From the NCBI RefSeq assembly GCF_004137355.1, contig NZ_SDVB01000238.1, forward strand, positions 310,001 to 374,000: 64,000 bases of DNA, in the 5' to 3' direction. The first letter of the stretch is position 1; the number at the start of each line of letters is the position of its first letter. Source of the DNA: Ciceribacter ferrooxidans. Its GTDB lineage: Bacteria; Pseudomonadota; Alphaproteobacteria; Rhizobiales; Rhizobiaceae. The notes beneath the pieces are model-generated. The model was not told the origin of the DNA. It searched no databases and was given only the letters and a program-made list of their open reading frames with translations. The position numbers and the translations under genes are program-made. Shown piece by piece: positions 23,027 through 32,812 of this stretch.

Positions 23027-25102
23027 CTACCGTCCCTCGCGCCACCACATGGCCGACATCGCAAGGAGCAGCACGGCAAGGCCGGCGAAACCGGCAAAGA
23101 GCGGTAGCGTGTCGATCCCCTTCAGCACCGTCTCGTCGGTCATGCGGATCGGCATCCGCTTGTCGTCGCTGACGCGGATGTCGCTTCTGACCGGCAGGAT
23201 ATCGGGGATGCGCAAGCCGCCGCGGCCATCATCGAGCCGGCCGAGATAGCCCTTGCTGCGCTCGGCAATCGGCTGCAGCGCCCCGGTCGTCGAGATCATC
23301 GCCTTGAATTCCTGGGCATCGGCCGCGCCGACATGGGCGAGCGTCGAGAGGTCGCCATTGGTGATCTTGAAGAGGCCGGTCTCGTCCATCCGCCTTTCGC
23401 CGCGGTAGAGGCCGGGGGCAATCTCGGTAAGCGGCAGGCTTTCGGTCTTGCCGGAGGGGGATTCGACCACCGCCGCGCCCGGCGCGTCGCCGATCGTCTG
23501 GCGGGTCACTTCGAGCAGATGGCCGGAGGCCCTGGCCGTCAGCGCCTCTTCCTCCAGTTCCGGCTCCTTCATCAGCCAGTGGGCGATGCGGCGATAGAGC
23601 GAGACGTGCGGCCCGCCGCCCTCGAAACCGCGCGCCCAGAGCCAGCCCTGGTCGGAGAGCAGCATGGCGACGCGGCCTTCGCCGGCGCGATCGAGGACGA
23701 GGAGCGGCCGGTCGCCGTCGCCGGTCATCACCGTCTCGCCCTTCGGCGGTTCGACGTCGACGGTGCGGAACCAGCGGCCCCAGTGCGGTGGCTCGACGGC
23801 GGACCCGTCGAGGCCGCGGGTGACGGGGTGGCGCTTGCCCTTGTCGGAGAGCCGCGGATAGAAGCCGACCTCGTGCATGGTGCCGAGGGGTGCGGCCGGC
23901 AGAACGGTTTCCAGCGGCGTCAGCGCAATCGAGTCTTCGCTCGCGTGCTCGGGGCCTGCGGCGATCAGCAGCGCGCCGCCCTTCCTCACATATTCGGCGA
24001 TGTAATCGTAATAGAGGATCGGCAGCACGCCGCGGTGCTGGTAGCGGTCGAAGATGATGAGGTCGAAATCCTCGATCTTCTCGACGAAGAGCTCGCGCGT
24101 CGGGAAGGCGATCAGCGACAGCTCGTTGATCGGCGTGCCGTCCTGTTTTTCCGGCGGCCGCAGGATGGTGAAGTGGACAAGATCGACCGAGGCGTCGGAT
24201 TTCAGGAGGTTGCGCCAGGCCCGCTCGCCGGCATGCGGCTCACCCGAGACGAGCAGCACGCGCAGGTTCTCGCGGATGCCCTGGATCAGATGGACCGCCT
24301 GATTGTTCGCTTCGGTCACCTCGCCGGCGACAGGATCGACGGCAAGCTCCACCACATTGGTGCCGCCGCGCGGCACCTTGAACGGGAACGGCGTCTCCGC
24401 TCCTGGGGTCGCGTCGACAATCGCCGTCTGCTCGCCGTTGATCGAGACGGTTACCCGTGCCGGCGCATTCGTCGAGCGTCCGTCGTCGAAGACGCGGAAG
24501 GTGAGTTCCTGCTCTTCCCCGACGATGCCGAAGCGGGGTGCGCGCAAGACCTCGATGCGCCGGTCGTGCTCGTCGGCCTTGCCGGTGACGAGGCCGTGCA
24601 CCGGACCCGCAAAGCCGAGCGACTGGCCGGCGCCGGGCACGTCGTGCACCTGGCCGTCGGTCAGCAGGATTGCGCCGCCGACCCGCGCGGGCGGCACGTC
24701 GGAAATCGTCGAGTTCAGCGCCTCAAAGAGCCGGGTCGAGGGAGAATCCGAATTCTCCGCGGCGCCTGCCTCGACGATGCGCGGCTCGATGAGCGGGAAG
24801 CGCGCCAGACGTTCCTTGAGCGCAGCCAGCGCCTTGTCGGTCATCTCCCGCCGTCCCGCCGTCTCCTGGCTCTGGCTGCGGTCGACGACGACTGGCACGA
24901 CGGTCGTCAATTGCTCGCGGTTTTCCTGAAGCAGCAGCGGGTTGGCGAGTGCGGCAAGCACGGCGAGCGCGGCGGTGAGGCGGAGCGCCGTTCCCCGAAT
25001 GGAGGCGCGGAAGCCGAGTGCCGCAAGGGCGAGCGAAATGACCGCGAGGGCGGCGAGGACGGGGAATGGCAGGAAGGGGGCGAACTCGATCGTCATCGTC
25101 AC
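23027..25102 (-). CDS. Large membrane protein of the MoxR/BatA-type operon
   Basis: A 691-aa protein, last gene of a four-gene operon. Two TM helices at the N-terminus (about 10-60) and one at the C-terminus (GFAGLAVLLLAMSAMWW) flank a large extracytoplasmic domain with a glutamine-amidotransferase-like segment (LIIFDRYQHRGVLPILYYDYIAEYVRKGGALLIAAGPEH). It resembles proteins that accompany BatA-like aerotolerance proteins in alphaproteobacteria, with no assigned activity. Its ATG overlaps the DUF4159 gene stop by four bases. Confidence 0.75.
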   Translation of the reverse strand: MTMTIEFAPFLPFPVLAALAVISLALAALGFRASIRGTALRLTAALAVLAALANPLLLQENREQLTTVVPVVVDRSQSQETAGRREMTDKALAALKERLARFPLIEPRIVEAGAAENSDSPSTRLFEALNSTISDVPPARVGGAILLTDGQVHDVPGAGQSLGFAGPVHGLVTGKADEHDRRIEVLRAPRFGIVGEEQELTFRVFDDGRSTNAPARVTVSINGEQTAIVDATPGAETPFPFKVPRGGTNVVELAVDPVAGEVTEANNQAVHLIQGIRENLRVLLVSGEPHAGERAWRNLLKSDASVDLVHFTILRPPEKQDGTPINELSLIAFPTRELFVEKIEDFDLIIFDRYQHRGVLPILYYDYIAEYVRKGGALLIAAGPEHASEDSIALTPLETVLPAAPLGTMHEVGFYPRLSDKGKRHPVTRGLDGSAVEPPHWGRWFRTVDVEPPKGETVMTGDGDRPLLVLDRAGEGRVAMLLSDQGWLWARGFEGGGPHVSLYRRIAHWLMKEPELEEEALTARASGHLLEVTRQTIGDAPGAAVVESPSGKTESLPLTEIAPGLYRGERRMDETGLFKITNGDLSTLAHVGAADAQEFKAMISTTGALQPIAERSKGYLGRLDDGRGGLRIPDILPVRSDIRVSDDKRMPIRMTDETVLKGIDTLPLFAGFAGLAVLLLAMSAMWWREGR

Positions 25103-27900
25103 TGCCCCAGCCGCTCGAGCAGGGCGGGGATGTGCACCTGGTCGGCCTTGTAGTTGCCGGTCAGCATGTACATCATGATGTTCACGCCGGCGCGGAAGGA
25201 GAGTTCCCGCTGCCTTTCGTCGGGCGGCACGGTCGGCAGCATGGAAGCGCCGTTGGCGTCGATCGCCCAGGCGCCGAGCAGGTCATTGCCGGTGATGAGG
25301 ACTGGCGAGACCCCGTCGGCGGATGAAACGACCCCGCTATTGCTGTTGCGCGCCTCCTGGCGTGCCTCGACCCAGAGCGGGCTGCCGCTGTAGCGGCCGG
25401 GAAAGCCCGTCAGCAGGTAGAAGGAGCGCGTCAGCACGTGGTCCGAGGGCACCGGTTCGAGCGGCGGGATGTCGATGTTGGCGAGGATCGCCCGCAGCCG
25501 CTCGCCGTTCTGGCTCGGACCCTCGTCACCGCCGAAGCTCGCATACTGGTCGCGCGTGTCGAAGAGGACGGTGCCGCCCGCGCGCATATAGGCGTCGATC
25601 CGGTTGATCGCGGCGGCAGAGGGCATCGGCGCCGTCGCCGAGACCGGCCAGAAGATGATCGGATAGAAGGACAACTCATCGGTCTCGATGTTGAGCCCGA
25701 CCGGCTCGGCGGGTTCGAGTGTCGTGCGGTAGGTCAGGAATTCGGTGAGCCCGGCAAGTCCGCGCTCCGAGAGACTGTCGACGTCCGGCTCGCCGGTGAC
25801 GACATAGGCGAGATGGGTGTTGTCGAGCCGCTCCAGGAGCTTTTCGTCGCCGGGCCGGGCATCGGCCGCATGGCCGCTGTCCGGGTGGAAGGCGAGGACC
25901 GCGGTCAGGGCAATCGCCGCTGCGAGGCCCTGCCGGCGGCGTCTGCCGGTGAAGACGCCGTTCATGAAGAGCACGATCAGGCTGTCGGCGAGCAGAAGCA
26001 GGAACGCGAGCGCGAGCAGCGGCGGCTTCAGCGGCGTCGCGGCATCGCCGGTGAGCGTCTCGCGGGTCACGGCCGCCGTCGGATCGACGGGAAGCGGCAG
26101 GAGTTCGGCGCTGGGTTCGAGCAGGTTTAGCGCAACGAAGCCATCCTCGCTGCCGTAGAGGCCGGGCGGATTGTCGAAGGTTGCGGCGGCCGGCCGGCCG
26201 GCGCCGAGATTGATCGGCCTCGCCGTCGCGGTGTCGGTGGTCATCGCGCCGCGCGCCGTCAGCAGGCGGTAGGGTGGCAGCGTCGCTGCGGCGGTGCCGT
26301 TGCCCTCCGCGCCCGCGCCGGCGTGTGACAGCTGCACGATCCGCCGCAGCATCTCGACGAATTCGCCGGAAATCGGCAGGTCGGACCAGGTCGCCTCGGC
26401 GCTGACGTGGAAGAGGACGATGCGGCCGGCGCCGTTCTCGCGGACGGTCACCAGAGGCGTCCCGTCGTTGAGGCTCGCCCAGGTGCGTTCCTGAAGATCG
26501 GGGGTGGGTTCGGCCAGCACCTGTCGCTTGATCAGCACGCCGTCCGGCTTCTTCATGCCCGCGAACGGACCGGTTTTCGGGAAATCGGCGAGCGGTTGCG
26601 GTTCGGCCCAGGACATGGCGCCGCCGAGCACGCGCTCGCCTTGCCGGAGCACGACCGGGAGCAGCGGATCGTCGGCCGGTGCGGCGGCGAGGCGCGGACC
26701 GGCAAAGCGGATGACGGTGCCGCCCTTGGCGATCCAGCGCTGGAGCGGCTCGTAGAGTTCGCCGGGCAGGCGGCCGATGTCGGCGAGAATGATCACCGAG
26801 GGGCTTTGCGCCAGAAGTTCCGGGATCGCGGCGGCAAGGTCGGCATTGTTCGAGCGGATCAGGTCGGCGTAGGGCGCCAGCGCGCGCTCGGTGTAATAGA
26901 GCGGCGAGAGCAGCGGCTGGAAGCCATCGTCCGGTTCGCCGGAAATCATCGCCACGCGCCGGCGGCGGAAGCCGTCGTCGAGCAGGTGGGTGGCGCCGGC
27001 ATTGGCGGCACCGGTGACGGCAAGCCGGGTGAAATCGTTCCGCAGCTCGAACGGAGCGGCGACGGTGGCCTTGGCAACCGTCTCGCCGGGCGAAAAGCGC
27101 ACATCGCCGGTGGCGATCGCTCGTCCCTGCCGGTCCTGTGCATCGATCGTCAGGCGGCTCTCGCCGGCGGAAGGCAGCCGGGAAACCGTGACGTCCAGTT
27201 CGTTCGCACCGTTTACGGCGCTGGTGATCGCGACCGCACCGCGTCCGTCACCCTCGACGAGGCGCAACTGCCGGGGCGCGAGCGCGGACAGTTGCTTGAC
27301 CGTATCATCCTCAGTGGTGGCGGCGACGCCGTCGCTGAGGAAGACGAGCGAGCCGGGTGCTGTTCCGTCGAGCGCCTCCTTGAGAGCCGTGATGGCGCGC
27401 GGGCGATCCGGTGTCAGCGGCTTCGGTTCCGCGGCACGCAGCTTCTTCAGCGCGGCGGCGGCCGTCGCCGGAACCGCGTCGTGGGTCGCATCGGCGGTGA
27501 AGGCAATTGCGACGGGAATGTCTGCACCATCCGCCTCGGCGATCAGGCCCTCGGCCGTCGCAACGCGGCGATCCCAGTCGGCGGCGGCGGCCCAGCTGTT
27601 ATCGACGAGGAGGACGAGCGGGCCGTCGCCCGAAACGGATGCGGTGCGCGGATTGAGCACCGGATCGGCGAGCGCGAGGATCACGAGGGCGGCAATCACC
27701 ATCCTGAGGAGCGTCAGCCACCAGGGGCTCTTGTCCGGCGTCTCCTCGCGCTTCAGCACGGTCGCGAGAATGCGCAGCGGCGGGAAAACCTCCGTCCGCG
27801 GCCGCGGCGGCGTGAGCTTCAGCAGCCACCAGATGAGCGGCAGCGCGGCGAGCACGATCAGGATGGCCGGCGTCCCGAAGGCGAGAGGAAGAAAGCTCAT
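25099..27900 (-). CDS. BatA N-terminal / DUF4159 domain membrane protein
   Basis: A 933-aa protein. The N-terminus (FLPLAFGTPAILIVLAALPLIWWLLKLTPPRP) is the BatA aerotolerance segment with two TMs, then a von-Willebrand-like region with VLLVDNSWAAA, further TMs near residues 640-690, and a C-terminal DUF4159 domain (HLAYVVTGEPDVDSLSERGLAGLTEFL...VLFDTRDQYASFGG). The family is part of MoxR-associated cell-envelope quality-control operons. It overlaps the DUF58 gene and the 691-aa gene by four bases each, so translation is coupled throughout. Confidence 0.85.
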   Translation of the reverse strand: MSFLPLAFGTPAILIVLAALPLIWWLLKLTPPRPRTEVFPPLRILATVLKREETPDKSPWWLTLLRMVIAALVILALADPVLNPRTASVSGDGPLVLLVDNSWAAAADWDRRVATAEGLIAEADGADIPVAIAFTADATHDAVPATAAAALKKLRAAEPKPLTPDRPRAITALKEALDGTAPGSLVFLSDGVAATTEDDTVKQLSALAPRQLRLVEGDGRGAVAITSAVNGANELDVTVSRLPSAGESRLTIDAQDRQGRAIATGDVRFSPGETVAKATVAAPFELRNDFTRLAVTGAANAGATHLLDDGFRRRRVAMISGEPDDGFQPLLSPLYYTERALAPYADLIRSNNADLAAAIPELLAQSPSVIILADIGRLPGELYEPLQRWIAKGGTVIRFAGPRLAAAPADDPLLPVVLRQGERVLGGAMSWAEPQPLADFPKTGPFAGMKKPDGVLIKRQVLAEPTPDLQERTWASLNDGTPLVTVRENGAGRIVLFHVSAEATWSDLPISGEFVEMLRRIVQLSHAGAGAEGNGTAAATLPPYRLLTARGAMTTDTATARPINLGAGRPAAATFDNPPGLYGSEDGFVALNLLEPSAELLPLPVDPTAAVTRETLTGDAATPLKPPLLALAFLLLLADSLIVLFMNGVFTGRRRRQGLAAAIALTAVLAFHPDSGHAADARPGDEKLLERLDNTHLAYVVTGEPDVDSLSERGLAGLTEFLTYRTTLEPAEPVGLNIETDELSFYPIIFWPVSATAPMPSAAAINRIDAYMRAGGTVLFDTRDQYASFGGDEGPSQNGERLRAILANIDIPPLEPVPSDHVLTRSFYLLTGFPGRYSGSPLWVEARQEARNSNSGVVSSADGVSPVLITGNDLLGAWAIDANGASMLPTVPPDERQRELSFRAGVNIMMYMLTGNYKADQVHIPALLERLGQ

Positions 27901-28814
27901 CGCACTCCTCCCGCGGGCTGCGGCGGATTGCCGGAGAGATACATGTGGACGGCGACGAGAGCCTGCGAGGCGGGCTGGTCGGTCCGGTGGGCGACGAAGC
28001 TCCAGCCGAGCCGCCGCAGCGCTTCGCCGAGGCTTTCGCGGCGGGCGAAATAGGCACGGCGATAGTCTTCCTGCAGCCGTTCGGCACGGCCGGAAACCAG
28101 TTTCTCGCCGGTTTCCGGATCGGTGAAGATCGTCCGCCCGCTATAGGGAAAGGATTCCTCCGCCGGGTCGGCCACTTCGACGACGTGGCCACGCAGGCCG
28201 CGCCGGGCAAGCGGGGCGATCCGTTCCATGATCCGCTCGGCATCGTCGAGGAAATCGCCGATGAGCACGATGTCGCTGATCCCGCGGATCATCGCCGTCT
28301 CGGGCAGACCCGCGGTCGGCGGCGCGTGCATGATCGCGGCGGCGAGCCGTTCGGAAGCATTGCGCGAGGAGACGGGGTCCATGACGCCCGGACAGCCGAT
28401 GCGCTCGCCCGAGCGGGCGAGGATTTCGGCGAGCGCCAGCATGATGACGAGTGCGCGGCCTTCCTTCGAGACGGGTGCGAAGGAGGACTGGTACATCATC
28501 GACGGCGACATGTCGGCCCAGAGCCAGACGGTGTGCGCGGCCTCCCATTCGCGGTCGCGGACATAGGTGTGGTCGTCGCGGGCCGAGCGCCGCCAGTCGA
28601 TGCGCGCGAGGCTCTCGCCCTCCGCATAGGGCCGGAACTGCCAGAAATTCTCGCCGATGCCGCGCTTGCGGCGCCCGTGCCAGCCGGCGATCACCGTGTT
28701 GGCGATCCGTCTCGCCTCGACCATGCAGTCGGGCACGAGCGCGGCGCGCTGGCGCGCGCGCGTCAGAGCATCGCTTCCGGAGGTCTGCTCGACGATCTGG
28801 CCGATTGCTGCCAC
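27897..28814 (-). CDS. DUF58 domain protein
   Basis: A 305-aa cytoplasmic protein. The DUF58 core (GRRKRGIGENFWQFRPYAEGESLARIDWRRSARDD) is near residues 45-80, followed by a von-Willebrand-like helix-strand region. DUF58 proteins always travel with MoxR ATPases and are thought to be their client or adaptor. It starts 13 bases after the moxR stop and overlaps the downstream gene by four bases. Confidence 0.88.
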   Translation of the reverse strand: MAAIGQIVEQTSGSDALTRARQRAALVPDCMVEARRIANTVIAGWHGRRKRGIGENFWQFRPYAEGESLARIDWRRSARDDHTYVRDREWEAAHTVWLWADMSPSMMYQSSFAPVSKEGRALVIMLALAEILARSGERIGCPGVMDPVSSRNASERLAAAIMHAPPTAGLPETAMIRGISDIVLIGDFLDDAERIMERIAPLARRGLRGHVVEVADPAEESFPYSGRTIFTDPETGEKLVSGRAERLQEDYRRAYFARRESLGEALRRLGWSFVAHRTDQPASQALVAVHMYLSGNPPQPAGGVR

Positions 28815-28827
28815 GCTGACCGCCTTT

Positions 28828-29841
28828 CTAGCCCCGCGCCTGCTTCACCAGGTCGAGGATCACATCGCGCACCGTCATGCCTTCCGCGCGGGCGGCAAAG
28901 GTCAGCGCCATGCGGTGTTCAAGAACGGGCTCGGCGAGTGCCATGACGTCGTCGAGCGAGGGCGCGAGCCGCCCCTCATAGAGCGCGCGGGCGCGGGCGC
29001 ACAGCATCAGCGCCTGTCCGGCGCGCGGGCCGGGACCCCAGGCGACGTTCTTGTCCGTGCCGGCGTTCCCGTGGCCCGGACGGGCGGAGCGGACGAACGC
29101 CAGGATCGCGTCGACCACGGTTTCGGAGACGGGCATCTGGCGGATCAGCTTCTGGATGTCGATCAGGCGAGCGGCATCGATGACGCTCGACGGCTTCGCC
29201 TCGGTGACGCCGGTGGTTTCGAGCAGGATCTGCCGTTCCGCCGAAAGCTCCGGATAGCCGACGTCGACCTGCAGCAGGAAGCGGTCGAGCTGCGCTTCGG
29301 GAAGCGGATAGGTGCCTTCCTGCTCCAGCGGGTTCTGGGTGGCGAGCACGTGGAAGGGGGAGGGCAGGTCGTAGTGCTGCCCGGCGATGGTGACGTGATA
29401 TTCCTGCATCGACTGCAAGAGTGCCGACTGGGTACGCGGGCTCGCCCGGTTGATCTCGTCGGCCATCAGGAGCTGTGCGAAGACGGGACCCTTGACGAAA
29501 CGGAAGGATCGCCGCCCGGTCTCGTCCTGGTCCATGACCTCGGTGCCGAGAATGTCGGAGGGCATGAGGTCGGGGGTGAACTGGATGCGGCTCGCCTCCA
29601 GGCCGAGCACGCTTCCAAGCGTTGCGACCAGCTTGGTCTTGGCAAGACCCGGTACGCCGACGAGCAGGGCATGGCCGCCGGAGAGGATCGCGAGCAACGT
29701 GTTTTCGACGACCCGTTCCTGGCCGAAGATCACCTTGGAGACTTCCCGGCGCACCTCGGCGATGTCGGACAGCGCCTTCTCGGCCGCGGCGATGATGGCC
29801 TTTTCGTCGAGCAAGGGTTCGGCCGACTTCATCATGCCCAT
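28828..29841 (-). CDS. MoxR family AAA+ ATPase
   Basis: A 337-aa AAA+ ATPase of the MoxR/RavA class. Walker A GVPGLAKTKLV, Walker B LLMADEINRASPRTQSALLQ, the sensor ATQNPLEQEGTYPLPEAQLDRF and the C-terminal lid are complete. MoxR proteins act as chaperone-like ATPases in maturation of envelope or metal-containing complexes, with DUF58 and VWA proteins as partners. It is the first gene of the four-gene operon 29841-23027, divergent from DUF1285-Nudix-cca across a 158-base interval. Confidence 0.93.
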   Translation of the reverse strand: MGMMKSAEPLLDEKAIIAAAEKALSDIAEVRREVSKVIFGQERVVENTLLAILSGGHALLVGVPGLAKTKLVATLGSVLGLEASRIQFTPDLMPSDILGTEVMDQDETGRRSFRFVKGPVFAQLLMADEINRASPRTQSALLQSMQEYHVTIAGQHYDLPSPFHVLATQNPLEQEGTYPLPEAQLDRFLLQVDVGYPELSAERQILLETTGVTEAKPSSVIDAARLIDIQKLIRQMPVSETVVDAILAFVRSARPGHGNAGTDKNVAWGPGPRAGQALMLCARARALYEGRLAPSLDDVMALAEPVLEHRMALTFAARAEGMTVRDVILDLVKQARG

Positions 29842-29999
29842 GATCTTCTCCCTCTGGTTCCGGCGTCAGGTCCTTCGTACCATGCCGCCGTTCTTCCGTC
29901 GCATCTAAAAGAAGTTATTCCCCAATCGGCGGCTGACAAGCGTGCGCGGAATGACTATCTCGTGACAGACAGCGAATATCGGCAAACCGGGACGCAAAA

Positions 30000-30617
30000 A
30001 TGGCAGGCGAAACCCTGAAGGCAACGACGGATGCGGCCGGACTGGCGGCGCTGGTCGCGCGTGCCTCCACCCAGACCGCGGGCAGGGGGCTACCACCGGT
30101 CGAGCGCTGGAACCCGCCGTTCTGCGGCGACATCGACATGGAAATCCGCGCTGACGGAACCTGGTTCTACATGGGAACGCCGATCGGACGCGAGGCGCTG
30201 GTGCGTTTGTTCTCGACCGTTCTCAGGAAGGACGAGGACGGCAGAACCTATCTGGTGACCCCCGTCGAGAAGGTCGGCATCCGGGTCGAGGACGCGCCCT
30301 TTCTCGCCGTCGAAATGGGTGTCAGCGAAGGCGACGGCGAGCCGGTGCTCACCTTCCGTACCAATGTCGGCGATGTCGTCGAGGCGGGACCGGATCACCC
30401 GCTGCGCTTCACCGTTCACGGCGAGAACCATGAATTGAAGCCCTATCTCCATGTGCGCGGCCGGCTGGAGGCGCTCGTGTCGCGCGCCGTCATGTATGAC
30501 CTCGTCGAGCGCGGCGAGGTGATCGACATCGACGGAGTGGAGATGTTTGCGGTCCGCTCCGCCGGCGAAATCTTTCCCGTCATGCGGGCGGACGAACTGG
30601 ACATGCTGTCGCGATGA
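30000..30617 (+). CDS. DUF1285 domain protein
   Basis: A 205-aa protein. PPVERWNPPFCGDIDMEIRADGTWFYMGTPIGREALVRLFSTVL is the family hallmark. The function is not established. It overlaps the downstream Nudix gene by four bases and is divergent from moxR. The weak AAAAATGG context gives no clear ribosome binding site. Confidence 0.85.
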   Translation: MAGETLKATTDAAGLAALVARASTQTAGRGLPPVERWNPPFCGDIDMEIRADGTWFYMGTPIGREALVRLFSTVLRKDEDGRTYLVTPVEKVGIRVEDAPFLAVEMGVSEGDGEPVLTFRTNVGDVVEAGPDHPLRFTVHGENHELKPYLHVRGRLEALVSRAVMYDLVERGEVIDIDGVEMFAVRSAGEIFPVMRADELDMLSR

Positions 30618-31261
30618 CCCTTTCGATGCTCACCCCCCGCTTTTCCGCCGCCGACTTCCGGCACAGGGCGCTGAACCAGATCGGCGCGCCGCTCGAGCAT
30701 GCCTGGCGCGAGCACGGCGATCATCTGCTCAATCCGGAGACGCTGCAGGAGATCGAAGGGCTTCAGTTCAAGGATGCCGCCGTGCTCGTCCCGGTCGTCG
30801 ACGACGGAGACGACGGTGCCAAGGTGATCCTCACGCAGCGGACGACACGGCTGCGCAAGCATTCCGGCCAGATCGCCTTTCCCGGCGGCGGCATCGACGA
30901 CACCGACATCTCGCCCGAGGAGGCGGCGCTGCGCGAGGCACAGGAGGAGATCGGCCTCGACCCCGTCTATGTCGAAACGGTCGGACGGCTGCCGCAATAT
31001 CTCTCGGCGACCGGCTTCCGCATCTTCCCGGTGCTGTCGGTCGTCCGCCGCGGCTTCACCATCACGCCCAACCCGCACGAGGTGGAAAGCGTCTTCGAAG
31101 TGCCGCTCTCCTTCCTGATGAACCCGGAAAACCACCAGCGCGACAGCCGCGACTGGCGCGGTATCCTGCGCCACTACTACGTCATGCCCTATGGCGAGCG
31201 CTATATCTGGGGCATCACCGCCGGCATCATCCGCACGCTTTATGAAAGGCTCTATGCATGA
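30614..31261 (+). CDS. Nudix hydrolase, CoA pyrophosphatase type
   Basis: A 215-aa Nudix enzyme. The box GGGIDDTDISPEEAALREAQEEIGL has the extra residues typical of the NUDT7/YeaB coenzyme-A pyrophosphatase group, with QRTTRLRKHSGQIAFPGG just before it (the LLTKR-like CoA motif). It would hydrolyse CoA or its esters to 3',5'-ADP and phosphopantetheine. Middle gene of the DUF1285-Nudix-cca operon with four-base overlaps on both sides. Confidence 0.9.
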   Translation: MTLSMLTPRFSAADFRHRALNQIGAPLEHAWREHGDHLLNPETLQEIEGLQFKDAAVLVPVVDDGDDGAKVILTQRTTRLRKHSGQIAFPGGGIDDTDISPEEAALREAQEEIGLDPVYVETVGRLPQYLSATGFRIFPVLSVVRRGFTITPNPHEVESVFEVPLSFLMNPENHQRDSRDWRGILRHYYVMPYGERYIWGITAGIIRTLYERLYA

Positions 31262-32514
31262 CCAACCTGTCGCAGGAGCCCTGGTTTCGCGACCCGGCAC
31301 TCATCCGTGTCATGGACCTCCTGAACGCCGAAGGCGGCGAGGGGCGGGTCGCAGGCGGCGCCATTCGCAACAGCCTCATGGGGATTCCCGTCGCCGACAT
31401 CGACATTGCGACGACGCTGGAACCGGAGGAGGTGACCGCGCGGGCGAAGGCCGCCGGCATCAAGTCTGTGCCGACCGGCATCGACCACGGCACGGTGACG
31501 CTGGTCGTCGATGGCAAGCCGTTCGAGGTGACGACGCTTCGCCATGACGTGGAAACCGACGGGCGGCGTGCGACCGTCAGGTTCGGCGCGGACTGGCAGG
31601 CAGATGCGGAGCGTCGCGACCTGACGATCAACGCCCTCTATGTCGACCGGGCGGGCGAGGTGATCGACCTCGTCAACGGCCTGCCGGACGTCGAGACGCG
31701 GACGGTGCGGTTCATCGGCGACGCCGACAAACGCATTGCCGAGGACTATCTGCGTATCCTGCGCTTCTTCCGCTTCTTCGCCCATTACGGTGCCGGACGG
31801 CCTGACGCCGAAGGGCTCAAGGCCTGCATGCGCGCGCGCGGCAAGCTCGCAACGCTTTCGGCCGAACGGGTCTGGTCGGAACTGAAGAAACTGCTCAAGG
31901 CCTCCGACCCGAGCCGTGCGCTTCTGTGGATGCGCCAGTCCGGTGTGCTCACCGAGATCCTGCCGGAGACGGAGAAGTGGGGGATCGACGCGATCCACGG
32001 GCTGGTCGCCGCCGAACAGGCGCTCGGCTGGCATCCCGATCCGATGCTGCGGCTTGCGGCGATCGTGCCGAAGGATGCCGCGCGCCTTGCCGCCATGGCC
32101 GAGCGGCTGCGGATGTCGAAGGCGGAGGCGCGCTTCCTCGATCATTTCGCGCGTGCACCGAAGCCGGATATTGCAGTCAAGGATGCCGCCTTCGATCGCG
32201 ACCTCTACCATCATGGCAAGGAGGGGCTGGCGACGGTGCTCAAGCTGGAGCTTGCCACGGTGCGGGCAAAGGGCGAGGACGATCCGGCGGTGATGGCGCG
32301 GGTGGCGCGGCTCTCGGCGCTTCTGAAACGGGCCGACGCCTTCGAAAAGCCCACCTTCCCCGTCAGCGGCGCCGATCTGCTCGCTGCCGGCATTCCGCCG
32401 GGGCCGGCGGTCGGAAAGACGCTGAAGGCGCTGGAATCGGAATGGGTTTCCGGAAATTTCTCGATGGACCGGGCGAGGTTGCTCGCCCGGCTCGAAGAGA
32501 TGCGCATTTCCTGA
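31258..32514 (+). CDS. cca: CCA tRNA nucleotidyltransferase (class II)
   Basis: A 418-aa enzyme that adds or repairs the CCA tail of tRNA. The nucleotidyltransferase head GGAIRNSLMGIPVADIDIATT has the DxD metal-binding Asp pair; RRDLTINALYVD and the RILRFFRFFAHYG segment follow as in class II enzymes. The C-terminal half is helical. ATGA overlap at 31258-31261 couples it to the Nudix gene. Confidence 0.92.
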   Translation: MTNLSQEPWFRDPALIRVMDLLNAEGGEGRVAGGAIRNSLMGIPVADIDIATTLEPEEVTARAKAAGIKSVPTGIDHGTVTLVVDGKPFEVTTLRHDVETDGRRATVRFGADWQADAERRDLTINALYVDRAGEVIDLVNGLPDVETRTVRFIGDADKRIAEDYLRILRFFRFFAHYGAGRPDAEGLKACMRARGKLATLSAERVWSELKKLLKASDPSRALLWMRQSGVLTEILPETEKWGIDAIHGLVAAEQALGWHPDPMLRLAAIVPKDAARLAAMAERLRMSKAEARFLDHFARAPKPDIAVKDAAFDRDLYHHGKEGLATVLKLELATVRAKGEDDPAVMARVARLSALLKRADAFEKPTFPVSGADLLAAGIPPGPAVGKTLKALESEWVSGNFSMDRARLLARLEEMRIS

Positions 32515-32520
32515 GCGGGT

Positions 32521-32709
32521 TCAGGCCGTCACCTTCTCCGTGGTGACGATGCGGGCCTTGATGTTCTCGATCATGTTCTCGCGGATGATGGTTTCGCCAT
32601 GCGTGGTCCGCATATGCTCGACCGCGCGGCGCACGACTTCCGCCTCCTCGTCCGCCCGGGTGTGCCACGGGCAGCCGGGCACGAGCGAACCGCATTCAAA
32701 CAGTTTCAT
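32521..32709 (-). CDS. DUF1059 domain protein
   Basis: A 62-aa protein starting MKLFECGSLVPGCPWHTRADEEAEVV with the conserved Cys and CPWH/TRADEE elements of DUF1059. A strong AGGAGAAGG precedes ATG 32709. The family has no known function; the Cys and His residues are possible metal ligands. The 103 bases upstream (32710-32812) hold no gene. Confidence 0.85.
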   Translation of the reverse strand: MKLFECGSLVPGCPWHTRADEEAEVVRRAVEHMRTTHGETIIRENMIENIKARIVTTEKVTA

Positions 32710-32812
32710 TGCCTTCTCCTCTTCCTTGGGTTCGACCCTTCTTCTAATCGGCAGGAGCGAGCATAGGTTCCCTGCCGCCCGCGCGGCGGAGGCACGGCGG
32801 GTGAAAACAAGG

